Source: Atopobiaceae bacterium UBA7016
Lineage (GTDB): Bacteria > Actinomycetota > Coriobacteriia > Coriobacteriales > Atopobiaceae
Assembly: GCA_002449555.1 (NCBI GenBank)
Contig: DJXA01000181.1
Span: 1 to 6,532 of the forward strand
Length of the DNA stretch: 6,532 bases
Reading direction: 5' to 3'
In this document: piece after piece, positions 1 to 4,807 of the stretch
Layout of the letters: every line of letters begins with the position of its first letter
How positions within the stretch are numbered: the stretch's first letter is position 1
Program-made: the position numbers and the translations under genes
The notes under the pieces: model-generated
Database searches by the model: none
What the model was told of the DNA's origin: nothing
Seen by the model: only the letters and a program-made list of their open reading frames with translations

Positions 1-297
1 TGACAAGACTATAGGAACACCCCCCTTCCCCCTGCCACTAGGCTGGGAATAGGGGCCACCTCGCGCAGAACCTTTATCCCGTCGTGTGGGCTTCTTATCC
101 GCGAGAACGCTTACCCAAAATGAGAATGGAGGACGGGGGCCATGGCCGTTTATCGGTTGTCAGTCGGTTTTCGACTGTAGATAGCAAGCATAGCACACAT
201 AGCATACGCTGGCCGTATGCAATAGAACTGTCCTATAAGTAAGGCTTTTAGATGCAGAATCACGCATATACTTCTGATTTTATGCGTGCCATATCCA
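1..297. other. Non-coding, hairpin-rich interior of the integrated element
   Basis: No open frame here has both a believable length and start, so I call no gene. The stretch is more AT-rich than the genes beside it from about 150 on. It contains three perfect inverted repeats: 161-166 with 172-177 (CAGTCG, 5-base loop), 202-208 with 214-220 (GCATACG, 5-base loop) and 261-268 with 281-288 (CACGCATA, 12-base loop). A three-fold direct repeat lies between the first and second. Such density of small symmetric signals fits a regulatory or DNA-processing region of a mobile element, but the function cannot be told from this sequence alone. Confidence 0.5.
181..207. repeat. Three ATAGCA direct repeats at 9-base spacing
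   Basis: ATAGCA occurs at 181-186, 190-195 and 199-204, each followed by a different 3-base spacer, giving an exact 9-base period. The last copy runs into the GCATACG hairpin at 202-220. Short phased repeats beside a hairpin are typical of protein-binding arrays (iterons, recombination directionality factor sites, repressor sites). Which applies here is not known. The array may also be chance in an AT-richer stretch. Confidence 0.45.
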
Positions 298-334
298 CAC
301 AAAGAAACGGCCACCCCTGCTGTGAGGTGGCCGT
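298..334 (-). terminator. Factor-independent terminator after the integrase operon
   Basis: A perfect 9-base-pair stem (ACGGCCACC at 307-315 with GGTGGCCGT at 326-334) encloses a 10-base loop. Read on the minus strand it is followed by TTTCTTTGTG (298-307 region), a U-rich tract. It lies 23 bases past the stop codon of the 78-residue gene, so it would end a transcript carrying the integrase and that gene. Confidence 0.8.
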
Positions 335-357
335 CCGATAGGGGGTAGTCTGTCGGT

Positions 358-594
358 CTACTCTGTCGTGATTCTTCCCTGCTCGCGGTCAATCAGCACG
401 GCGCGAACGTCCTCGATGTACTGCCTGAGTTCCTCGTTCGTCTCAATCATGATTGTCACCAGACCGTTGGCCACGTTCTCGCTGTGGCCGTCCAGCATCC
501 CCAGCAGTGCGCACGTTACAAAGTCGAGCTTGTCTAGTGCTTTGTCCGCAGCGTCGTATCTGGTCGTGACCAATTCTTTCGTCTCGTTTGCCAT
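358..594 (-). CDS. Hypothetical small protein of the integrated element (78 aa)
   Basis: I do not recognise this family. The product is a 78-residue, mostly helical, acidic soluble protein with no signal peptide or membrane segment; one short hydrophobic patch (LDFVTCALLGML, about residues 23-34) could be a helix packing face. The start is supported by AAAGGG ending 8 bases before the ATG. The gene lies 89 bases downstream of the integrase on the same strand and is followed by a good terminator, so it probably shares the integrase transcript. A position next to int is common for small element proteins such as directionality factors or regulators, but there is no visible helix-turn-helix motif to support either role. 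Confidence 0.65.
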   Translation of the reverse strand: MANETKELVTTRYDAADKALDKLDFVTCALLGMLDGHSENVANGLVTIMIETNEELRQYIEDVRAVLIDREQGRITTE

Positions 595-615
595 ATCTGT
601 TACCCTTTCTCTCGT

Positions 616-676
616 AGCCCCACGGGGCTATTACCTAGGCCACGGCGCTGTGATTGGTAGTCGGGGTGCCGTGGCC
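616..676. other. Paired hairpins between integrase and small gene
   Basis: Two inverted repeats sit in the 89-base gap: AGCCCC (616-621) with GGGGCT (624-629), which leaves a very tight loop, and GGCCACGGC (638-646) with GCCGTGGCC (668-676), a perfect 9-base-pair stem with a 21-base loop. CTAGGC (635-640) also matches GCCTAG (682-687), which overlaps the integrase stop. No U tract follows on the minus strand, so these look more like mRNA-stabilising or intercistronic control structures than a terminator. Confidence 0.4.
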
Positions 677-683
677 TGCTTGC

Positions 684-2120
684 CTAGTTGTCTGTCCCCG
701 TCTTGGGGCTAAATGGCAGAACGTTTCCGGTACGCGCAGCGTCGAGGTCGTTTGCCACGGTTTCGTTAGTCGCTGCTTGCGCGGCGCTGTCTCGGCCCGT
801 CGCGTATCTGCGTAGGGTCATGGCGGGGTCGCTGTGTCCCATGTTGTTGGCAATGGTGCCTATTACCTCGCCGCGTGAGTGTGCGGCGGTGCCGTAGCTG
901 TCTCGCAGCCCGTGAAAGGTCACATAACGGCCCTCTGTCCCCACTAGCCCCCATTGCCGTGCAAAACTCGTCCACTCATGCGTTAGCACGGTGGGGTTGC
1001 AATAGCTCCCGTCGATTCTCCCGCATACATAGAGCGTTGAAAATGCGTCCTCAGTGGGCAGTATGTCGGCCTCTTTCATTGCCGTGCTCCACTCGTCCCA
1101 CATAGCCGCGCGGCGCTCCCGCAGCGCGTCCACAATGCCGCCTTTAAGCGCCAGCACCCTGTTACCTGCCGCGCTCTTGGGTGGCTTCACATACGTGCCG
1201 CTCTTGGCCTCGCCGATGCTCTGCACAACACGGATTTTCGGCCCTCGTTCGTCCTCGCCCTCCCATTGGATGCCCTCTAGGTCAACGTTGCCCCACGTCA
1301 ACGCGCAGCACTCGCCGCGCCTCAATCCACAGTAAAGGGCCAGACGCGCCGCGATGGTTAGTGGCGTTGGCCGTGCAGCGTCGAGCGCCTGCATTGCTCT
1401 GGCGCGTCCGTTGGCGTCCAGCGCGTTGGGCCTCTTGCCGTTCGTCCTGCTCGGCGTTTTGACTCCACGCGCGGGGTTCTTTGCCAGATCGTCATGGTTC
1501 ACGGCGTATTCGCAGGCGCTCCACAGCAGGCGGTGGGCCTTTGCCACGGTGGTGCCGTTTAGCCCACTTTCCAGCAGAGACAACTCCCACGCTTCAATCA
1601 CTTTCACCGTGAGCGCTCGTAGGGGCGTGCCGCCTATCGCCTTGCCGCGCCCAAAGTAACGCATGGTGTTCCTGTAGTCGGTGGCCGTGGTGGGGCTGAT
1701 TCCCTTGTGCTGGCGCGTCCCCGTGTTGGTGGGGTCGTACAGCTTCTCTAGGGTCGTGATATAGCGCCCAACGTACTCGGCCACCGCCTGACTAGCGTCG
1801 GGCGTGGCGTGCTCGGTCTCCATCTGCTCGCGCCACGTTTCCATCGCGGTGGTGGCCTGTGATTTGGTTTTGACGGTGGCGGGGTCGAGCGTCTTTGTTA
1901 TCTGGCGCTGAATGTACGGCTTGCGCTGCTCTGGGCTGCGCATGTCCTCCACGTAGGCGGTGTTAGGGCGCTTGCCGAAAGCCTTACGGCGCTGCATGTC
2001 CGTGCGGGTGTCCTCCACGTAGGCGGGGTTTGGCTCTGAGTATTTGAGCACGGCCACCCAGGGCTTGCCCTTGCGATTGTTGAGACGGCGTAGAAACGCG
2101 CTTGTGTAGAAGTCTGCCAT
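684..2120 (-). CDS. Tyrosine recombinase / site-specific integrase
   Basis: This 478-residue protein catalyses strand exchange between the element and the chromosome. The C-terminal catalytic domain (about 235-445) has the full active-site set: Arg267 in CGLRRGE, Lys315 in the PPKSAAGNR beta-hairpin segment, His403 and Arg406 in FHGLRDS, His429 in MGHSDP, and the nucleophile Tyr439 in RRYA. A core-binding SAM-like domain fits about 105-225, and the basic N-terminal part would be the arm-binding region. Length is somewhat above the usual 350-420, partly because of an in-frame 22-residue duplication (PAYVED at 32-37 and TAYVED at 54-59). The start at 2120 is supported by GGAGGG (2127-2132) 6 bases upstream. 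The gene reads away from the tRNA-Lys-like att site at 2258-2325, the usual arrangement for island or phage integrases. It appears intact. Confidence 0.96.
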   Translation of the reverse strand: MADFYTSAFLRRLNNRKGKPWVAVLKYSEPNPAYVEDTRTDMQRRKAFGKRPNTAYVEDMRSPEQRKPYIQRQITKTLDPATVKTKSQATTAMETWREQMETEHATPDASQAVAEYVGRYITTLEKLYDPTNTGTRQHKGISPTTATDYRNTMRYFGRGKAIGGTPLRALTVKVIEAWELSLLESGLNGTTVAKAHRLLWSACEYAVNHDDLAKNPARGVKTPSRTNGKRPNALDANGRARAMQALDAARPTPLTIAARLALYCGLRRGECCALTWGNVDLEGIQWEGEDERGPKIRVVQSIGEAKSGTYVKPPKSAAGNRVLALKGGIVDALRERRAAMWDEWSTAMKEADILPTEDAFSTLYVCGRIDGSYCNPTVLTHEWTSFARQWGLVGTEGRYVTFHGLRDSYGTAAHSRGEVIGTIANNMGHSDPAMTLRRYATGRDSAAQAATNETVANDLDAARTGNVLPFSPKTGTDN

Positions 2121-2150
2121 GGCCTGCCCTCCATCGGCTTGTGATGTGTC

Positions 2151-2185
2151 GAGGTGTACACCTCTCTGTACACCTAGTGTACACC
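2151..2185. promoter_or_regulatory. Three TGTACACC boxes upstream of the integrase
   Basis: TGTACACC occurs at 2155-2162, 2167-2174 and 2178-2185, that is at 12- and 11-base spacing, about one helical turn, all in the same orientation. The first lies inside a perfect 14-base palindrome (GAGGTGTACACCTC, 2151-2164). They sit between the att-like site and the integrase start. By analogy with other tyrosine integrases they could be arm-type integrase sites, or an operator for autoregulation. I see no convincing -35/-10 pair on the minus strand here. Confidence 0.6.
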
Positions 2186-2257
2186 CCGCGTTACCGTCTG
2201 CCTAGTCTCTAGTGTCCGATTAGGCGCATTTAGCAGGGGTGTTTGTCGGGCATTTCT

Positions 2258-2325
2258 GGGCTGTCTGTAGCTACGTGGTACTTTTAATCCCAAGGTCGTG
2301 GGTTCGAACCCCACAGGGCCCACCA
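2258..2325 (+). pseudogene. tRNA-Lys(UUU)-like sequence, probable attR of the element
   Basis: Positions 2281-2325 read as the 3' part of a tRNA: anticodon loop CTTTTAA with anticodon TTT at 2283-2285, stem strand 2288-2292, variable loop AGGTC, T arm GTGGG-TTCGAAC-CCCAC (2298-2314), acceptor strand AGGGCCC (2315-2321), discriminator A and CCA (2323-2325). The 5' part is defective: 2258-2264 pairs only imperfectly with the acceptor strand, 2267-2274 is GTAGCTAC, a D stem with no loop, and the 5' anticodon stem TGGTA has one mismatch. It is not a working tRNA. The favoured reading is that an integrase cut in or near the anticodon loop, leaving the host 3' half here and a restored intact tRNA at the far left end of the element. 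A decayed duplicate tRNA gene is the alternative. Confidence 0.8.
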
Positions 2326-2364
2326 CGTAAACGAGAAGGCCTCCGGCAACGGAGGCCTTTCTTG
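2305..2364 (+). repeat. tRNA 3' end plus terminator, repeat copy 1
   Basis: This 60-base stretch runs from the T loop through the CCA end and the following terminator to CTTTCTTG. It recurs at 2476-2536 with one substitution and one inserted C near the CCA end. Sequence on both outer sides of the two copies differs. Confidence 0.85.
2336..2364. terminator. Terminator after the tRNA-like site, copy 1
   Basis: A perfect 10-base-pair stem (AAGGCCTCCG 2336-2345, CGGAGGCCTT 2350-2359) carries a GCAA tetraloop and is followed by TTTCTTG. It stands 11 bases after the CCA end, as expected for a tRNA gene terminator. The reverse strand also has a modest T-rich tail. Confidence 0.88.
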
Positions 2365-2378
2365 TGAGTGCCCTGCAC

Positions 2379-2400
2379 GGGGGTTCGAACCCACGAGGGC
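2379..2400 (+). other. T-arm-like fragment
   Basis: GGGGGTTCGAACCCACG followed by GAGGGC resembles the T arm and acceptor 3' strand of a tRNA, but the flanking stem pairs poorly. It follows copy 1 of the terminator directly. A second scrap, GGAGTTCGAACCC at 2551-2563 followed by GCAGGGC, follows copy 2 in the same relative place. Both look like degenerate remains of tRNA 3' ends. Confidence 0.4.
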
Positions 2401-2473
2401 GGAAGCGCCCGGCGGGTGCTTCCGGGCGGAGCGCCGCAGGCGCGGAGCCGTGGAGCGCTGCCGGAGGCAGCGC
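2401..2473. repeat. Three consecutive GC-rich hairpins between the repeat copies
   Basis: Perfect inverted repeats follow one another: GGAAGC (2401-2406) with GCTTCC (2418-2423), which also encloses CCC/GGG; GCGCC (2431-2435) with GGCGC (2439-2443); and GCGCTGCC (2455-2462) with GGCAGCGC (2466-2473). GGAGC recurs between them (2428-2432, 2444-2448, 2452-2456). The block is much more GC-rich than the neighbouring intergenic DNA and carries no gene. It could be a palindromic repeat element inserted in the tRNA scar. Confidence 0.6.
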
Positions 2474-2475
2474 GG

Positions 2476-2536
2476 CGAACCCCACAGGGCCTACCCACGT
2501 AAACGAGAAGGCCTCCGGCAACGGAGGCCTTTCTTG
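2476..2536 (+). repeat. tRNA 3' end plus terminator, repeat copy 2
   Basis: This is the second copy of 2305-2364. It begins inside the T loop (CGAACCCCACAGGGCC) and keeps the terminator unchanged. The CCA region reads CTACCCACG instead of CCACCACG, and the T-arm 5' strand is replaced by the GC-rich hairpin block, so nothing here could be a tRNA. Confidence 0.85.
2508..2536. terminator. Terminator copy 2, probably bidirectional
   Basis: It has the same 10-base-pair stem and GCAA loop as copy 1 (2508-2517 with 2522-2531), followed by TCTTG. On the minus strand the stem is followed by CTCGTTTACG, so it may also end the transcript of the 71-residue gene that stops at 2583. Confidence 0.75.
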
Positions 2537-2582
2537 CAAGCGTTCGGTATGGAGTTCGAACCCGCAGGGCGACAGCTCCCTG

Positions 2583-2798
2583 CTAGGCATTCTGCTTTGC
2601 GAACCAGATGGACTTGAGGAACTCGTATTCATCGTCGGTCATCTCGGACCCGAGCTTCGCCTTCGCCTGATCCAAGGTGATGCCCGCGAGGTAGGCCAGT
2701 TCGGCCCAAATCGTCAGCTCGAGCTGCCTCTTGGCATCCAGTTCGCCGCCCGACACCCACTGCAGGTCTTCCAGGCTCAGTTCTTTTTCGTCTTCCAT
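2583..2798 (-). CDS. Small protein with double-glycine-type leader motif (71 aa)
   Basis: I do not recognise the family. The start at 2798 has AGAAGG (2808-2813 on the other strand) 9 bases upstream, and the frame is free of rare features. Residues 7-18 read LSLEDLQWVSGG, which matches the general pattern of double-glycine leader peptides cut by C39 peptidase-ABC exporters (hydrophobic and acidic positions, then GG). The remaining 53 residues are charged and helical (a TIWAELAYLAGIT segment, then an acidic stretch and SIWFAKQNA). It could therefore be a bacteriocin- or RiPP-like precursor. No exporter, immunity or modification gene is visible in the window, so it may equally be an ordinary small cytoplasmic protein with a chance GG. 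It faces away from the arginine genes and probably ends at the terminator at 2508-2536. Confidence 0.6.
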   Translation of the reverse strand: MEDEKELSLEDLQWVSGGELDAKRQLELTIWAELAYLAGITLDQAKAKLGSEMTDDEYEFLKSIWFAKQNA

Positions 2799-3024
2799 TG
2801 TTCAAGGCCTTCTTAATTGTGTTTGCCGCTGCTGCATATTCTACGTGCAAACAGGTGGTTTCGTCTTCGGGGAATCAAGGCATGGGCTTGAACGCGAGAG
2901 TTTGTTCCGTTCCTCGACGTATTGTTACCACTTTGGTTCAACTGTTCATCCTGCGCAGGGGCATCACAACCTCACGGTAAAGTACCTCACGATAACCACC
3001 AAGCCTTCGAGAGGAGGACCTGAC

Positions 3025-3108
3025 ATGCTCAAGCACTACACCGCCCAGGCCCTCCGCCGACGCCAGGCTCGACGTACCTCGCCGCGACGCGCTCGCGTGC
3101 TGCTCTAG
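3025..3108 (+). CDS. Arginine-rich leader peptide of argG (27 aa)
   Basis: A short frame of 27 codons has a very strong ribosome site, GAGGAGG at 3011-3017, 7 bases before the ATG. Eight of its residues are arginine: codons 11-13, 16-17, 21-22 and 24, using CGC, CGA and CGT. Such density in a translated short frame just ahead of an arginine biosynthesis gene and a terminator is the mark of an attenuation leader peptide, whose translation rate reports charged tRNA-Arg supply. The peptide itself is not expected to have a function. The stop codon (3106-3108) lies directly after the sequence that can form the antiterminator, as the mechanism requires. The 226 bases upstream, back to the divergent 71-residue gene, must hold the promoter, but I find no convincing -35/-10 pair. 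Confidence 0.85.
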   Translation: MLKHYTAQALRRRQARRTSPRRARVLL

Positions 3109-3176
3109 CCTGCCTAGGCACAGTCCGCACACCAACCACAGGACGCAGCAGCACCCGGCGCTCAAGCCGGGTTTTT
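3093..3176 (+). promoter_or_regulatory. Arginine attenuator: mutually exclusive antiterminator and terminator
   Basis: Segment 3093-3104, the end of the leader frame, can pair with 3147-3158 in 11 of 12 positions (one G-U pair, one C-C mismatch); GTGCTGCT with AGCAGCAC is the uninterrupted 8-pair core. This helix uses bases 3153-3158 of the 5' strand of the terminator stem, so the two cannot coexist. A ribosome finishing at the stop codon would cover 3093-3104 and let the terminator form. One stalled at Arg codons 11-17 (3055-3075) would leave it free, giving read-through into argG. A palindrome TGCCTAGGCA (3111-3120) and GTCC/GGAC (3123-3126, 3141-3144) fill the loop. The pairing is read by eye, without energy calculation. 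Confidence 0.75.
3153..3176 (+). terminator. Leader terminator upstream of argG
   Basis: ACCCGGC (3153-3159) pairs with GCCGGGT (3166-3172) around a 6-base loop, and five T residues follow (3172-3176). It stands 45 bases after the leader stop and 78 bases before the argG start, with no gene in between, so its role must be to control argG rather than to end an upstream gene. Confidence 0.88.
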
Positions 3177-3254
3177 CATGCGCCGCGGCATCCTTGCTCC
3201 ACCCAAAAGCCAAGCAAAGCGATATCAACGTCGCACGCGAAGAAAGGAACCAAC

Positions 3255-4487
3255 ATGTCCGAGAGCACCAGGGAAAAGGTCGTACTTGCGTATTCGGGAG
3301 GCCTCGACACCTCCGTTATCGTCAAGTGGCTGCAGGTCGTGAAGAACATGGACGTCATCGCCATTTGCGGTAACGTCGGCCAGGACGAGAAGGACCTCTC
3401 CTGGATCAAGCAGAAGGCCCTCGACATGGGCGCTATTGCCTCCGAGGCCATCGACATGCGCGAGGAGTACGCCGACACCATCCTTGCCAAGGCCATCTGG
3501 GCCAACGGCAAGTACGAGGGCGTCTACCCGCTGCTTTCCGCGCTTTCCCGCCCGCTGATCTCCAAGCACCTCGTGGACATCGCCCACAAGTACGGCGCCA
3601 AGTACATCGCCCACGGCTGCACCGGCAAGGGCAACGACCAGGTGCGTTTCGAGACCTCCATCCGCGCGCTTGACCCCGAGCTTGAGATTATCGCTCCCGT
3701 GCGCGAGTGGGATCTCAAGACCCGCGACGAGGAGATGGAGTGGGCCGAGGCCAACGGCGTGCCCGTGCCCACCACCAAGAAGAAGCCCTACTCCATCGAC
3801 GACAACCTGTGGGGCCGTGCCATCGAGTGCGGCGTGCTGGAGGACACCTGGAACACGCCTCCCGCAGACATCTGGACGATGACCAAGAACTGGGAGGACT
3901 GCCCCAACGAGCCCGAGACCATCATCATTGGTTTTGAGAAGGGCATCCCCACGTCCATCAACGGTGAGAAGATGTCGCTGCTTGATGCCATCATCAAGGC
4001 AAATGAGATTGCTGGCCGCAACGGCTTTGGTCGCATCGACATGATCGAGGACCGCGTCGTGGGCATCAAGAGCCGCGAGTGCTACGAGTGCCCCGCCGCG
4101 CTGCTGCTCATCCAGGCACACCAGACGCTCGAGACCCTGTGCCTTGACGCCGAGACGCTGAAGCAGAAGGCCAAGCTGGACGTCGAGTGGGCGTCGCTGG
4201 TGTACCGCGGACTGTGGTACAGCCAGAACCGTCTGGCCATCGATGCGTACAACGCTTACACCCAGCAGTTCGTGAGCGGCGAGGTCCGCATCATCCTGTG
4301 CAAGGGCGGCCTGTTCGTTGACGGCGTGCGCTCCGACCACGCGCTGTACGACTACAACCTGGCCACCTACGACGAGGGCGACACCTTCGATCACAGCGCC
4401 TCCGCTGGCTTTATCACCTTGCACGGTCTGCAGTCCAAGACGTGGTCCAAGGTTCAGGGCCCCGGCGCCGGCTATTCGGTGGACTAG
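3255..4487 (+). CDS. argG: Argininosuccinate synthase
   Basis: The enzyme joins citrulline and aspartate using ATP to give argininosuccinate, the penultimate step of arginine synthesis, in the cytoplasm. The 410-residue protein is full length (family about 400). The N-type ATP pyrophosphatase P-loop AYSGGLDTS is at 12-20, the glycine-rich substrate segment HGCTGKGNDQVRFE at 120-133, and the signature YSIDDNLWGR at 179-188; the C-terminal part contains the oligomerisation region. The start is supported by AGAAAGGA (3241-3248) 6 bases upstream. An arginine leader and attenuator precede it and a terminator follows. Its usual partner argH is present but separated by an unrelated gene. No defect is visible. 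Confidence 0.98.
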   Translation: MSESTREKVVLAYSGGLDTSVIVKWLQVVKNMDVIAICGNVGQDEKDLSWIKQKALDMGAIASEAIDMREEYADTILAKAIWANGKYEGVYPLLSALSRPLISKHLVDIAHKYGAKYIAHGCTGKGNDQVRFETSIRALDPELEIIAPVREWDLKTRDEEMEWAEANGVPVPTTKKKPYSIDDNLWGRAIECGVLEDTWNTPPADIWTMTKNWEDCPNEPETIIIGFEKGIPTSINGEKMSLLDAIIKANEIAGRNGFGRIDMIEDRVVGIKSRECYECPAALLLIQAHQTLETLCLDAETLKQKAKLDVEWASLVYRGLWYSQNRLAIDAYNAYTQQFVSGEVRIILCKGGLFVDGVRSDHALYDYNLATYDEGDTFDHSASAGFITLHGLQSKTWSKVQGPGAGYSVD

Positions 4488-4519
4488 AGCGGCGATTCAT
4501 ACCCCTGATGCACGTTAAC

Positions 4520-4560
4520 GGCGCGGGATTTGGTGAAAACCAGGTCCCGCGCCCCTTTTT
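4520..4560 (+). terminator. Terminator after argG
   Basis: GGCGCGGGA (4520-4528) pairs with TCCCGCGCC (4545-4553), with an inner TGGT-GAAA-ACCA hairpin (4531-4542) stacked in the loop and a T run at 4556-4560. It should end most argG transcripts before the inverted-repeat element, implying a separate promoter for the downstream genes. Confidence 0.88.
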
Positions 4561-4583
4561 GGGGCTGTTTTGGGAGCTGAGTG

Positions 4584-4763
4584 CTCAATTTGTACCACGA
4601 TTTTTCGGTTTATGTAATGTCATTTTTGGTATAAGCCATTTTTGCCGGTATGACCACAATTGATATGGCTATTTACCTGCGGTTATTGGAAATCAAAAAT
4701 GCAAGTAATAGGGTATACGAGAATTGACCTTACATAAACCGAAAAAACGTGGTACAAATTGAG
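4584..4763. repeat. 180-base element bounded by 38-base inverted repeats
   Basis: The arms 4584-4621 and 4726-4763 are reverse complements at 36 of 38 positions (mismatches at arm positions 17 and 35). Both outer ends begin CTCAATTTGTACCACG. Weaker symmetry continues inward (GGTATA near 4628 against TATACG near 4714, and AGCCAT 4634-4639 with ATGGCT 4665-4670). The element is clearly AT-richer than the argG and nuclease-like genes on its sides. It has no coding capacity, and no target duplication is obvious in the flanks. It could be a MITE-like element, a repetitive palindromic unit, or a control site for the gene that starts 44 bases later. In RNA it would form a very stable long hairpin. 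Confidence 0.9.
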
Positions 4764-4806
4764 GACCCCACCATTAATAGGGCGGTTTTTCGAGTGAAAG
4801 GGGTCC
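4763..4806 (+). promoter_or_regulatory. Possible hairpin masking the ribosome site of the nuclease-like gene
   Basis: GGACCCC (4763-4769) is a perfect complement of GGGGTCC (4800-4806). The latter contains the end of the only ribosome-binding candidate, AAAGGGG (4797-4803), 4 bases before the ATG at 4808. Pairing would hide it, in principle allowing translational control. The loop of 30 bases is long, so stability is uncertain. Confidence 0.4.
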
Positions 4807-4807
4807 C

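Noticed and set aside
142..180. 12-codon plus-strand mini-frame with GGAGGA 9 bases upstream
   Set aside because: It could be a leader peptide, but no gene follows on the plus strand and its end overlaps a hairpin. Too little support.
150..392. 80-residue minus-strand frame overlapping the end of the 78-residue gene
   Set aside because: It crosses the strong minus-strand terminator at 298-334 and three hairpins, and has no recognisable motif.
2281..2325. Functional tRNA-Lys gene
   Set aside because: The D arm lacks a loop, the acceptor stem has a mismatch and a wobble, and the anticodon stem has a mismatch; it cannot fold as a normal tRNA.
2174..2632. Long minus-strand frames across the tRNA-like region, with GPVGFEPTTLGLK-like peptide
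   Set aside because: This peptide is the familiar spurious reading of the antisense strand of a tRNA T arm and anticodon region; it spans two terminators and GC-rich hairpins.
2731..3108. 125-residue plus-strand frame that contains the leader peptide
   Set aside because: The upstream start has no good ribosome site and the first part is antisense to the 71-residue gene. The strong GAGGAGG selects the internal ATG at 3025.
3178..3260. Second Arg-rich plus-strand frame starting MRRGILAPPKS just after the leader terminator
   Set aside because: The ATG follows the T run of the terminator with no ribosome site, and the frame runs on into argG out of frame. I treat the Arg content as chance.
3225..4424. 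399-residue minus-strand open frame opposite argG
   Set aside because: It is a shadow of argG codon bias: Val/Leu/Gly/Asp-rich low-complexity sequence with no known motif, fully antisense to a certain gene.
4683..4711. Possible promoter TTATTG, 17 bases, TAATAG inside the inverted-repeat element
   Set aside because: It matches consensus at only 2 of 6 and 3 of 6 positions. In an AT-rich stretch this is expected by chance.
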